This document shows, piece after piece, positions 1 through 6,533 of a stretch of 7,863 nt of DNA. The translations under genes and the position numbers were made by a program. The number at the start of each line of letters is the position of its first letter. Position 1 is the first letter of the stretch. Below the pieces are notes generated by a model. That model did not search any database, was not told where the DNA came from, and saw only the letters and a list, made by a program, of their open reading frames with translations. The stretch is from a bacterium (GTDB lineage: Bacteria; Patescibacteriota; Dojkabacteria; JAKAPS01; JAJZLI01). The stretch is from the NCBI GenBank assembly GCA_021803645.1, contig JAJZLI010000026.1:1-7863 (forward strand), written 5' to 3'.

Positions 1-140
1 TGCATACTAACTTCTTCTGGTACCCAGTTATTGGCAACTCCCTTTTTGTAATATTCCCTTGCCCATGTATATTTCATAGGTAAAATCTTGTTAGGATCAG
101 TTTGTGGTGAGTTAAGTAATTTTTTTATATCCTTCTTCAT
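1..140 (-). CDS. nrdB: Ribonucleotide reductase class I, small (beta) subunit, N-terminal fragment
   Basis: The first 46 codons of a gene that runs off the left edge. It begins with ATG at 140-138, and the peptide contains the segments MKYTWAREYYKKG and VANNWVPEEV. These match the conserved N-terminal region of NrdB, where a K-Y-x-W-A stretch is followed by a K-G-x-A-N-N-W-x-P-x-E-V stretch. NrdB carries the metal cofactor that generates the radical used by NrdA to reduce ribonucleotides to deoxyribonucleotides in the cytoplasm. The start lies 19 nt after the nrdA stop on the same strand, so the two subunits are almost certainly co-transcribed. There is no SD before the start, only AT-rich sequence. 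The metal ligands and radical tyrosine lie beyond the edge, so the subclass (Fe, Mn or Mn/Fe, with or without Tyr) cannot be decided here. Confidence 0.88.
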   Translation of the reverse strand, partial: MKKDIKKLLNSPQTDPNKILPMKYTWAREYYKKGVANNWVPEEVSM

Positions 141-159
141 AAAATTTTATATATAATTA

Positions 160-2934
160 TTATTGACACGATTCACAATCGGGATCTTCTATTTTGCATA
201 AAGGCACAGTTAATGTATCTTCTCCCTCTGCAGTGCTATTTGGCATAGGTTGCTCTTCTATAATTTCTTCTTTATAATTTTTATTTATATCAATTGTGCT
301 TTTTTCAACTGCAGAAGCTCCTAGTGTTCTTAAATAGTATGTTGTCTTTATACCCATCTCCCATGCAGTCATGTATATTTCAGACAATACTTTTCCTGAT
401 TGAGTATTTGTAAAAATATTAAGAGATTGGCTCTGGTCAAGCCATTTGGATCTTACTGCTGCATGTTTTAATACCCATATAGGATCAATCTCAAATGCTT
501 CCTTATATATTTCTTTGATTTTAGATGTAATTTCAGTAATATTTTGTATATTACCATCATAGTACTTTAATTTGTCTACCATTGATTTGTCCCACAAATG
601 CTCCTTTTTTAAATCTGATATTAAATATCTATTCATTACAGTAAATTCCCCTGTCTGATTTGATTTTACATATAGATTTTTATATATAGGCTCAATTGAT
701 GGATATGAGTCAACTATTGTCGATATAGTTGCTGTTGGTGCTATTGCCATACAATTGGAATTCCTCATTCCATATTTTTTTATACTTTCACGTACTTTAT
801 TCCAATCCAATCTGGTTGTTCTGGAAACATTAATTTTTAATCCTCTCTCCTTTTCAAGTAAATCAATTGTATCAATTGGAAGTAGACCTCTTTCCCATTT
901 AGATCCTTTATATGTTTCATATACACCCTTCTCTTTTGCAATTTGAGAAGAATTTAGAATTGCATGATAAGAAATAAACTCCATTATTTCATCTGTGAGC
1001 TCAACTGCAGTATCACTATCAAATTGGAGGTTCATTTTATAGAATGCATCTTGTAGCCCCATTATTCCAAGACCAATAGGTCTGTGTTTTTCATTTGAAT
1101 TTTTTGCCTCTGGAGTTGGATAAAAATTTATATCTATAACATTATCAAGCATCCTTATTGCTGTTTTCACTGTTTCTTCCAATAGCTCTTTATTTAATGT
1201 ACCGCCCTCTTTTACATGTTTTGGTATGTTTATTGATCCTAAGTTACAAACAGCTGTCTCTTCCTTAGATGTATTTAATGTTATTTCTGTACAAAGATTT
1301 GAACTGTGTACTGTACCAACATGATCTTGAGGAGATCTTACATTACATGGATCTTTGAAAGTAATCCAAGGATGCCCTGTCTCATAAAGTTGGGTCAACA
1401 TCTTTTTCCAAAGTACTGATGCTTCTACCTTTTTATATAGTTGTATTTCTCCTTTTTCACTTTTCTTTTCATATTCTAAATATTTTTTTTCAAATGCTGA
1501 TCCATATATGTGATGTAATTCAGGAGTTTCGTTTGGGGAGAATAGGGTCCACCATTCCCCGTTTTTCACCCTTTTCATGAATAAGTCAGGAATCCATACT
1601 GCAATATCTGTATCAGGGGTACGTCTTCTTTCATCTCCTGTATTTTTTCTAAGTTCAATAAAATCTTCTATATCATAATGCCATGCTTCCAAATATACAC
1701 AACATGCACCCCTTCTTTTTCCACTTCTGTTTATCGCTGCAGTTGTTGAATCAACAATTTTAAGAAAAGGTATAACACCCTGTGATGGTACGTTGGTACT
1801 TTTTATAAGAGCTCCTGTTCCTCTTATATTTGTCCAATCATTTCCTAATCCTCCAGACCATTTTGATAATTGAGCGTCATCTCCGATGCATTTAAATATA
1901 TGCGAGAGATCATCCTCTACAGTTGTGATGTAACATGAGGACATTTGCGGATGTACCGTTCCTGAATGAAATAGCGTTGGAGTGGATGGTATATATAGAA
2001 AATTGGACATTTTTCCATAAAATTCTATGGCTGTTTTATTCTTATCTTTTTCTAGTAAAGATAAGCCCATTGAAACTCTCATCCAAAAATATTGAGGAAG
2101 TTCTAGAATATTTTGGTTATAGTCTTTAGTAAAGTATCTTTCATACAATGTTTCTATTCCCATGTAATTGAAAAGTTTGTCCCTTTCAGGGTCAATTGCC
2201 TCTGATAGCTGTGTAAAATCAAAATTAGATAATTTCTCATCTAATCTTTTTTCTGCAATACCTACCTGTATTTGTTTTTTGAAATTAGATTTATATAGTT
2301 TGTTAAAGTTTTTGTCATATCTATCCACCCCTATAATTTCTTTATATAAATCATTTAGTAGGCATTCTGCACTGTAATAAGAAAAATCAATATCTCTTTC
2401 TATCCTTGCATTAAATGACATGATTATTGTTTTCAGAATCTCTTTTGTTGTAATGTTTTCGAAGATACTGTTTTTAACTTCTTCAAGGATTTCTTCTTTA
2501 TCTGATTTTGAAAGGTTTGAGGATGTATATAAATCTAAAGTTTCTTCTATTTCTGATAGATTAAAGTCTTCAAAGCTCCCATCTCTTTTCTTAATTTTAA
2601 ATTTCTTTTTTTCAATTTTCTCGATGATTTCAGCTTTCTTTTCTTCCCTGATTTTTTTGTGTTCGTATCTGTAAATGATATATGCTTTTGAAACTTCGAA
2701 TAGCCCATGTTCTGCAATTTGTTTTTCTACAATGTCTTGTATGTTTTCTACTTGGGGAATTGTTCCTTTGAAATCTGCCTCAATATGTTCAATTACTCTA
2801 TCAACAATAGACCTTATTTTATCATTGTCTACTTTTGTCTCTGTTGCAATGAATGCTTTTGTAATTGCCTGCTCTATCTTTGTCCTGTCAAATGTAACTA
2901 TCCTTCCGTCTCTTTTTCTTACTTGTTCTATCAT
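160..2934 (-). CDS. nrdA: Ribonucleotide reductase class I, large (alpha) subunit with two ATP-cone domains
   Basis: The catalytic subunit, which reduces ribonucleoside diphosphates together with NrdB. The ATG at 2934 (MIEQVRKRDGR) is preferred because an ATP-cone domain normally begins there; a TTG at 2997 would add 21 hydrophobic, non-conserved residues. The protein has 924 residues, against about 760 in E. coli. ATP-cone 1 spans about residues 1-95 and a second, divergent cone about 110-200 (KIKKRDGSFEDF). The catalytic barrel follows. Its active-site thiol pair is Cys334 (SSCYITT) and Cys563 (AVCNLGS), and the N546-x-C548-x-E550 triad (SSNLCTE) holds the thiyl-radical Cys. PTATIST is the usual phosphate-binding segment. 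Tyr866-Tyr867 (TTYYLRTLG) correspond to the radical-transfer dyad. The C-terminal tail ends CESCQ, giving the swinging redox pair Cys920/Cys923. No SD is visible. The gene is intact and well conserved, and the assignment is secure. Confidence 0.97.
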   Translation of the reverse strand: MIEQVRKRDGRIVTFDRTKIEQAITKAFIATETKVDNDKIRSIVDRVIEHIEADFKGTIPQVENIQDIVEKQIAEHGLFEVSKAYIIYRYEHKKIREEKKAEIIEKIEKKKFKIKKRDGSFEDFNLSEIEETLDLYTSSNLSKSDKEEILEEVKNSIFENITTKEILKTIIMSFNARIERDIDFSYYSAECLLNDLYKEIIGVDRYDKNFNKLYKSNFKKQIQVGIAEKRLDEKLSNFDFTQLSEAIDPERDKLFNYMGIETLYERYFTKDYNQNILELPQYFWMRVSMGLSLLEKDKNKTAIEFYGKMSNFLYIPSTPTLFHSGTVHPQMSSCYITTVEDDLSHIFKCIGDDAQLSKWSGGLGNDWTNIRGTGALIKSTNVPSQGVIPFLKIVDSTTAAINRSGKRRGACCVYLEAWHYDIEDFIELRKNTGDERRRTPDTDIAVWIPDLFMKRVKNGEWWTLFSPNETPELHHIYGSAFEKKYLEYEKKSEKGEIQLYKKVEASVLWKKMLTQLYETGHPWITFKDPCNVRSPQDHVGTVHSSNLCTEITLNTSKEETAVCNLGSINIPKHVKEGGTLNKELLEETVKTAIRMLDNVIDINFYPTPEAKNSNEKHRPIGLGIMGLQDAFYKMNLQFDSDTAVELTDEIMEFISYHAILNSSQIAKEKGVYETYKGSKWERGLLPIDTIDLLEKERGLKINVSRTTRLDWNKVRESIKKYGMRNSNCMAIAPTATISTIVDSYPSIEPIYKNLYVKSNQTGEFTVMNRYLISDLKKEHLWDKSMVDKLKYYDGNIQNITEITSKIKEIYKEAFEIDPIWVLKHAAVRSKWLDQSQSLNIFTNTQSGKVLSEIYMTAWEMGIKTTYYLRTLGASAVEKSTIDINKNYKEEIIEEQPMPNSTAEGEDTLTVPLCKIEDPDCESCQ

Positions 2935-2936
2935 AA

Positions 2937-3047
2937 TCAAGATAAAAAAATAAAATAATCTAGTAATGACTTTAAGAAAGGTATAGTAGTGGGGCAAGAA
3001 CTATTACAATCTTTACAAGGAATAGAGTATCTATTTTTATAAAACAT
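2937..3047 (-). CDS. Possible small Cys-containing ORF in the nrdA leader (doubtful)
   Basis: A 36-codon frame from ATG at 3047-3045 to TGA at 2939-2937, ending 2 nt before the nrdA ATG. The peptide contains IPCKDCNSSCPTTIPF, that is, three cysteines spaced CxxCxxxC. The frame is open further upstream; a TTG start would give about 59 residues. Tight spacing to nrdA and the Cys cluster hint at translational coupling, perhaps of a redox or metal-binding peptide. Against this, it has no SD, it stops with TGA while the other complete genes stop with TAA, and it overlaps the best -35 element of the nrd promoter. It is not a recognisable glutaredoxin or NrdH. It may be chance in AT-rich leader DNA. 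Confidence 0.2.
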   Translation of the reverse strand: MFYKNRYSIPCKDCNSSCPTTIPFLKSLLDYFIFLS

Positions 3048-3052
3048 GTCAA
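3024..3052 (-). promoter_or_regulatory. Candidate promoter for the nrdAB operon
   Basis: On the minus strand a perfect -35 hexamer TTGACA (3052-3047) is followed after 17 bp by TACTCT (3029-3024), a weak -10 matching TATAAT at three of six positions. Transcription would begin near 3017, giving a leader of about 80 nt before the nrdA ATG. The 258-bp gap after murF is otherwise AT-rich and shows no convincing murF terminator and no clear NrdR box pair. Confidence 0.4.
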
Positions 3053-3192
3053 TGAGATATTTCTGTATATTATAAGACTGATTTATTTTAATTTTATTAT
3101 ATGTATTACAAATCAAGATACTTATAATCCTTACAGTTATGGGATATATATATCTGATAATTAGTGATTATGTAAAATTCTTCTTTATTGTT

Positions 3193-4455
3193 TTATACTT
3201 TTTGTCTTTGTTCTTCCCAGTATTTTCCCCTTCTGCAGATTAGGTTTTTGTCATCATCTATAATATTTTCAACAACAACTTCTGTAAATATTTTATTTTG
3301 TGATCCTTTTACTATTATTAAGTCTCCCTCCCTTATAATACCTTTGACAAATTCTGCTGCCTGAGGAGAGTTTTCAAAGCTTTTTATATTATTCTTATCA
3401 AACCCGAGTCTTATAGCTTTTGGAATAAAATATTTTTTTGTCATCTCTCCTATTGTGACTATATAATCTATATCTTTTACTGCTTCTTGTGCAACCCTCT
3501 CATGTTCTTTTTTACTATCTTGTCCCAATTCTCTCATATCTCCGAATACGAATATTTTTCTTCGAAAATTCATATTTGATATTGTTTGTAGTATTTCAAT
3601 AGTTGGGTTTGCTGATGCATTGTATGAGCTGTCAATAACCTTTGATTTTTTGATTCCATTAAAAAGTGTCATCCTTGATGGTGGTAACTTAAAATGAGAG
3701 ATACGTTGTCTTTGTTTTTCTTTGTCTATTTTGAAGATATTTCCTACTGCAAGGGCAGAAAGGAAATTGTATGCATAGCTTTTAGTTAATATGTAATTTG
3801 GTAAATTTAGACTAATATCATTAGTTTTCATGCTGAACCCTTCTTCTGTATTTTGTATATCGTATGCATAGTATTTTAAATTGTTATCTTTAGTAGAAAT
3901 CTCTATTATATTCCCTCCCTTTATGTCCCTAGCATATGGTATATCTACATTTATTATCCCTCTCCCTCCTGGTTTTAGCATAGTAATAATTTTTGATTTT
4001 TCCTTATAGATCTCATATTCTCTGTTCTCTCCACTAAAATTTTCTGTGTGAACTTTCCCTATATTGACCAATATCCCTATATCTAGAGGAATTTTATTCA
4101 TTAGGTATTCCATATCACCAGGATGATCAACTGCCATTTCAATAACATATACATCAAACATTTTTTTACTTGTTATATACTTTATAGGCAAAATAACTAT
4201 GTACTTTAGTAATTCTAGTATGTCTCCATGTGTATGAAACCCAAATACATCAAGGGGAATACCTATTTCTGAATTTGCATTGGTGGTTTTTTTTACATTA
4301 ACTGTATCTTTGAGTATTTGATATATGGCCTCAACAGTTGAAGATTTTCCAAAACTGCCTGTGACTCCTATACAGTAAACTTTGTATTTTACAAGGTACA
4401 AATGAGCAAAATACCAAAAATATAAAGTTATATATTCTCTAAACTTTTTTTTCAT
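3193..4455 (-). CDS. murF: UDP-N-acetylmuramoyl-tripeptide--D-alanyl-D-alanine ligase, short form
   Basis: An ATP-dependent Mur ligase that adds D-Ala-D-Ala to UDP-MurNAc-tripeptide, the last cytoplasmic step of precursor synthesis. It has 420 residues. The P-loop GVTGSFGKSST is at residues 30-40, and VIEMAVD with Glu106 and NIGKVHTENF around His136 follow the central-domain pattern. KEKSKI near residue 153 is the likely region of the carbamylated lysine. The ligand-binding part has LPPSRM (257-262), IDSSYNASANP (274-284), GDMRELGQDS (305-314) and VKGSQNK (382-388), which are MurF rather than MurE hallmarks. The P-loop lies about 75 residues earlier than in E. coli MurF, so the usual N-terminal UDP-binding domain is missing. 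In its place is a hydrophobic, aromatic stretch (about residues 5-25) that might touch the membrane. The gene starts 9 nt after mraY, with no SD, and is the last gene of the wall operon. Confidence 0.92.
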   Translation of the reverse strand: MKKKFREYITLYFWYFAHLYLVKYKVYCIGVTGSFGKSSTVEAIYQILKDTVNVKKTTNANSEIGIPLDVFGFHTHGDILELLKYIVILPIKYITSKKMFDVYVIEMAVDHPGDMEYLMNKIPLDIGILVNIGKVHTENFSGENREYEIYKEKSKIITMLKPGGRGIINVDIPYARDIKGGNIIEISTKDNNLKYYAYDIQNTEEGFSMKTNDISLNLPNYILTKSYAYNFLSALAVGNIFKIDKEKQRQRISHFKLPPSRMTLFNGIKKSKVIDSSYNASANPTIEILQTISNMNFRRKIFVFGDMRELGQDSKKEHERVAQEAVKDIDYIVTIGEMTKKYFIPKAIRLGFDKNNIKSFENSPQAAEFVKGIIREGDLIIVKGSQNKIFTEVVVENIIDDDKNLICRRGKYWEEQRQKV

Positions 4456-4464
4456 ACGTGAATA

Positions 4465-5562
4465 TTAAAGCATTGATAACCAAATACCTAATATTGATAA
4501 CACAAATGCAAAAAGCCATAACCTTGCTGTTATTTTTTCTTCAGACCATCCCAACATTTCTAAATGATGATGTAGTGGAGACATTAATAATATTTTTTTT
4601 CCAAATAATCTCTTATATAGTTTTTGGACTATTACTGAGAGTGTTTCTATTACAAATATACCCCCAATTACAATAAGTAAAATTTCTTTTCTAAGCATTA
4701 TTGATATAACTGCAAGCAAAGATCCAAGTCCTAGTGTTCCTATATCCCCCATCTGAATTCTTGCAGGCTTAATATTAAAATATAAATATGTTACTAATGC
4801 CCCAGATACTGTTGCACATATTATTGCTATACTTTCATTTCCTTCTTGAAGTGCTATTACAAAAAAGGAAATGAATGATGCTAACATGACACCTGCAGCA
4901 AGACCATCAATCCCGTCTGATATATTAACAGCATTTGATGTCGCTATTATAATAATTAGAATTAGTGGAATTATCCATAACCCGATGTTTAAATAATGAT
5001 TTGAAAATAACCATATGCTGTGTATACCTAATTTAAAGAATATGAAATATGATGCAACAATTCCAGATATTATCTGTACTAATATTCTTTCATGAGGGTA
5101 AAGACCTGTTCCATACCTTGATCCAACTGAATTAAAAAGGCTTTTATATAATGCCCATGGTATAGTTAGGAAAAGGTATATTCTTTTCCATTTATTTTTA
5201 TGAATTAACGCAAGTTTTGCATGATGCTTAAGTGAATATACCTTCCTTTCCTTTTTTCCAAATATATTCATAAGATCATCTATTGATCCTAATAATGCTC
5301 CTATTAAAAGCACTATGATTGCAGGTTCTGTATATTTATTCCAATTAAAAATTAATGTAATAATTATTACTGTTAATATTATTATGATACCTCCCATCAT
5401 AGGAGTTCCAATTTTATCTTTTCTTCTGTGTATCCTATCTATGACATCATCATATCTTCTTCCTCTTACAATTTTAAATTTATATAATATATCAATTATA
5501 GATGGAGATATTAAAATTGAAATAAGCCCCGATAGAATTAAAAATGTTAAGCCTGCAAACAT
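4465..5562 (-). CDS. mraY: Phospho-N-acetylmuramoyl-pentapeptide-transferase
   Basis: An integral membrane enzyme that transfers phospho-MurNAc-pentapeptide to undecaprenyl phosphate, making lipid I. Counting from the ATG at 5562 gives 365 residues. Family signatures occur in order: HRRKDKIGTPMMGG (about 45-58), the Asp pair in GSIDDLMNIFGK (D95, D96), NAVNISDGIDGLA (210-222, catalytic Asp), ARIQMGDIGTLGLGS (D273) and the SPLHHHLEMLGW histidine motif (about 328-339). About ten hydrophobic helices are interspersed. A TTG at 5574 would add four residues (MNKH) and overlap the preceding gene by 8 nt; the ATG leaves a 4-nt gap and seems more likely, but neither start has an SD. Compared with E. 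coli MraY there are about 45 extra residues after the Asp-Asp motif (about residues 103-160). The gene lies between the hydrolase-like gene and murF in one operon. Confidence 0.95.
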   Translation of the reverse strand: MFAGLTFLILSGLISILISPSIIDILYKFKIVRGRRYDDVIDRIHRRKDKIGTPMMGGIIIILTVIIITLIFNWNKYTEPAIIVLLIGALLGSIDDLMNIFGKKERKVYSLKHHAKLALIHKNKWKRIYLFLTIPWALYKSLFNSVGSRYGTGLYPHERILVQIISGIVASYFIFFKLGIHSIWLFSNHYLNIGLWIIPLILIIIIATSNAVNISDGIDGLAAGVMLASFISFFVIALQEGNESIAIICATVSGALVTYLYFNIKPARIQMGDIGTLGLGSLLAVISIMLRKEILLIVIGGIFVIETLSVIVQKLYKRLFGKKILLMSPLHHHLEMLGWSEEKITARLWLFAFVLSILGIWLSML

Positions 5563-5566
5563 ATGT

Positions 5567-6283
5567 TTATTCAAATAAATTAATATATTTTAATCTTCTT
5601 ATACCATTATTATTTACTTTCTTTTTAAAAAGATATAGTGGTTGAAATTTTGCACCATTTATATCTTTCCACTCTTGCATTTCTAAAGGTTTTGTATCAT
5701 CTTTTATTTTGATAATTCCTTCTGATACACCGGCTCCCTCTGTTGAATGTATGTATTTTATACTTTTTACTCTATTGTTAAAACATTCAACCTGGCTTAT
5801 TATTGCAACATGTGCTCCTCCATTAAATCTTATTAAATCGCCAACCTTTATATCATTTATGTTATTTATCTTGATTGTGTTTATGTCACTTGTTAGTGTG
5901 GCTGCATTAAGTTTTGAGGATATAGGTCTGATTTTATGAGCAATAACTTTAATTGGGTTTATCGTTGGCTTTTTTATATATTTCCATATATGATTTCCTG
6001 TTTTTTTGTATACTATTGCATCAAGAATATATGATACAAAACCCGAACAATCAATTCCTAGTTTATTCTCCTGCATTAATTTGTACTTTTCTGTAGGGTT
6101 TTCAATTCTTTTTTTTACAATATCTTGTAAACGTTTTTCAATAGCCTCAGGAGATCCTTTTCCTACAACAGTATATTTTTGTAGTCTTGCCCCAGATTTA
6201 TGTATATAGTAAGGAAAATTTTTAAATTTATTGTAAACTTCTTCCCCCTCTTTTGGAAGTTTATAAGTTATATTTTTTTTCAT
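5567..6283 (-). CDS. NlpC/P60-like cysteine hydrolase, apparently cytoplasmic
   Basis: A 238-residue protein with the core of an NlpC/P60 (papain-like) hydrolase. The nucleophile is Cys79 in GIDCSGFVSYIL, the first histidine His158 follows GDLIRFNGGAHVAIIS, and a third polar site is probably His179 in KYIHSTEG. Members usually cut peptide bonds in cell-wall stem peptides or act as amidases or acyltransferases on related molecules. An N-terminal region of about 70 charged residues precedes the catalytic Cys, and about 65 residues (90-145) separate it from the histidine part, longer than in the minimal domain. No signal peptide, lipobox or membrane segment is visible, which is unusual for a wall hydrolase. 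It is the first gene of the operon with mraY and murF, so a role in precursor handling or recycling, or export by an unrecognised route, is possible. The fold assignment is good; the substrate is unknown. Confidence 0.75.
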   Translation of the reverse strand: MKKNITYKLPKEGEEVYNKFKNFPYYIHKSGARLQKYTVVGKGSPEAIEKRLQDIVKKRIENPTEKYKLMQENKLGIDCSGFVSYILDAIVYKKTGNHIWKYIKKPTINPIKVIAHKIRPISSKLNAATLTSDINTIKINNINDIKVGDLIRFNGGAHVAIISQVECFNNRVKSIKYIHSTEGAGVSEGIIKIKDDTKPLEMQEWKDINGAKFQPLYLFKKKVNNNGIRRLKYINLFE

Positions 6284-6297
6284 TATATATGGAGCTA

Positions 6298-6303
6298 ATT
6301 ATA
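6298..6303 (-). promoter_or_regulatory. -10 element of the wall operon (NlpC/P60-mraY-murF)
   Basis: A perfect TATAAT on the minus strand, 14 nt before the ATG at 6283. Transcription would start near 6291, leaving a leader of only about 8 nt and no SD. No good -35 is visible at 16-18 bp. It lies just beyond the terminator of the Cys-rich peptide gene, which fits a new transcription unit starting here. Confidence 0.45.
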
Positions 6304-6315
6304 TCATATTTACTT

Positions 6316-6359
6316 AAACAAAAAGCCAAACTCTTCATATATATAAAGAATCTGACTTT
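6316..6359 (-). terminator. Intrinsic terminator of the Cys-rich peptide gene
   Basis: On the minus strand, AAAGTCAGATTCTT (6359-6346) can pair along its full 14 nt with AAGAGTTTGGCTTT (6335-6322), using three G-U pairs. A 10-nt AT-rich loop separates the arms, and the stem ends in a T-rich tract (TTTTTGTTT). It begins 22 nt after the peptide's stop codon and precedes the next gene's -10 element, so the peptide transcript should be monocistronic and about 180 nt long. Confidence 0.65.
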
Positions 6360-6381
6360 AAGCTTTATTATTATTGTTTAT

Positions 6382-6477
6382 TTATGTAGGGTTGCAAGAT
6401 GCACAAGAACAACCTGAAGCACAAGTACAACTTTCTGGATTGCAACTACATTCTGCACCACATGAACATGTATTCAT
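6382..6477 (-). CDS. Metallothionein-like 31-residue cysteine-rich peptide
   Basis: A 31-codon gene with ATG at 6477-6475 and TAA at 6384-6382. Nine residues are cysteine, at positions 4, 6, 10, 12, 17, 19, 23, 25 and 28, forming CSC, CSC, CTC and CSC pairs and a final Cys (CASGCSCASCNPT at the end). There is no His or aromatic residue and no signal peptide; the remainder is Ser, Thr, Ala, Gly, Asn, Pro and two Glu. CxC repeats without aromatics are typical of metallothioneins, which bind Cu(I), Zn or Cd through thiolates. The C-terminal half, CxC-x3-CxC-x2-C, has the same spacing as the small copper metallothionein of Neurospora crassa, as recalled. A near-perfect SD, promoter and terminator argue that it is real and highly expressed. 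The metal-binding role is inferred; alternatives are a modified-peptide precursor or a zinc-binding peptide. Confidence 0.85.
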   Translation of the reverse strand: MNTCSCGAECSCNPESCTCASGCSCASCNPT

Positions 6478-6483
6478 AAATTA

Positions 6484-6493
6484 CCACCTCCTT
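6484..6493 (-). promoter_or_regulatory. Strong Shine-Dalgarno of the Cys-rich peptide gene
   Basis: AAGGAGGTGG on the minus strand ends 6 nt before the ATG at 6477. It is nearly fully complementary to the canonical 3' end of 16S rRNA. It confirms the start of the 31-residue peptide and contrasts with all the other genes here, none of which has a recognisable SD. Confidence 0.9.
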
Positions 6494-6505
6494 AGTCTCT
6501 TTTAT

Positions 6506-6533
6506 AGTATAATACAATCTAATGAAAATTAAA
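6506..6533 (-). promoter_or_regulatory. Candidate promoter of the Cys-rich peptide gene
   Basis: On the minus strand TATACT (6511-6506) is a good -10 (five of six matches to TATAAT), preceded after 16 bp by a weak -35, TTTAAT (6533-6528). Transcription would start near 6499 and give a leader of about 21 nt that contains the SD. The promoter overlaps the first codons and the -10 of the divergent ATP-grasp gene. Confidence 0.5.
6508..6513 (+). promoter_or_regulatory. -10 element for a leaderless ATP-grasp mRNA
   Basis: A perfect TATAAT with 8 nt between it and the ATG at 6522. The expected transcription start (about 6520-6522) falls at or next to the A of the ATG, so the mRNA should be leaderless or nearly so. 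No SD is present. A -35 is not obvious; the corresponding position is inside the SD of the divergent gene. The box sits in the near-palindrome GTATAATAC (6507-6515), which also contributes the -10 of the opposite promoter. Confidence 0.5.

Noticed and set aside
2420..2958. Plus-strand open frames of 69-92 codons opposite the nrdA 5' region
   Set aside because: They lie antisense to the ATP-cone domains of nrdA and are rich in Ser, Phe, Ile and Cys as expected from reverse reading of A-rich codons; no domain or SD.
2935..2997. Longer nrdA start at TTG 2997
   Set aside because: The added 21 residues are hydrophobic and do not belong to the ATP-cone, which starts exactly at the ATG at 2934.
2950..3000. 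NrdR box in the nrdA leader (CCCCACTACTATACC)
   Set aside because: It resembles half of the consensus but needs an extra base and lacks the symmetric half and the usual second box.
4458..4676. Plus-strand frame of 72 codons opposite mraY
   Set aside because: Hydrophobic only because it mirrors the mraY 3' end; mraY is clearly the real gene. Similar shadows at 5315-5578, 5709-5939 and 6006-6209 were dropped for the same reason.
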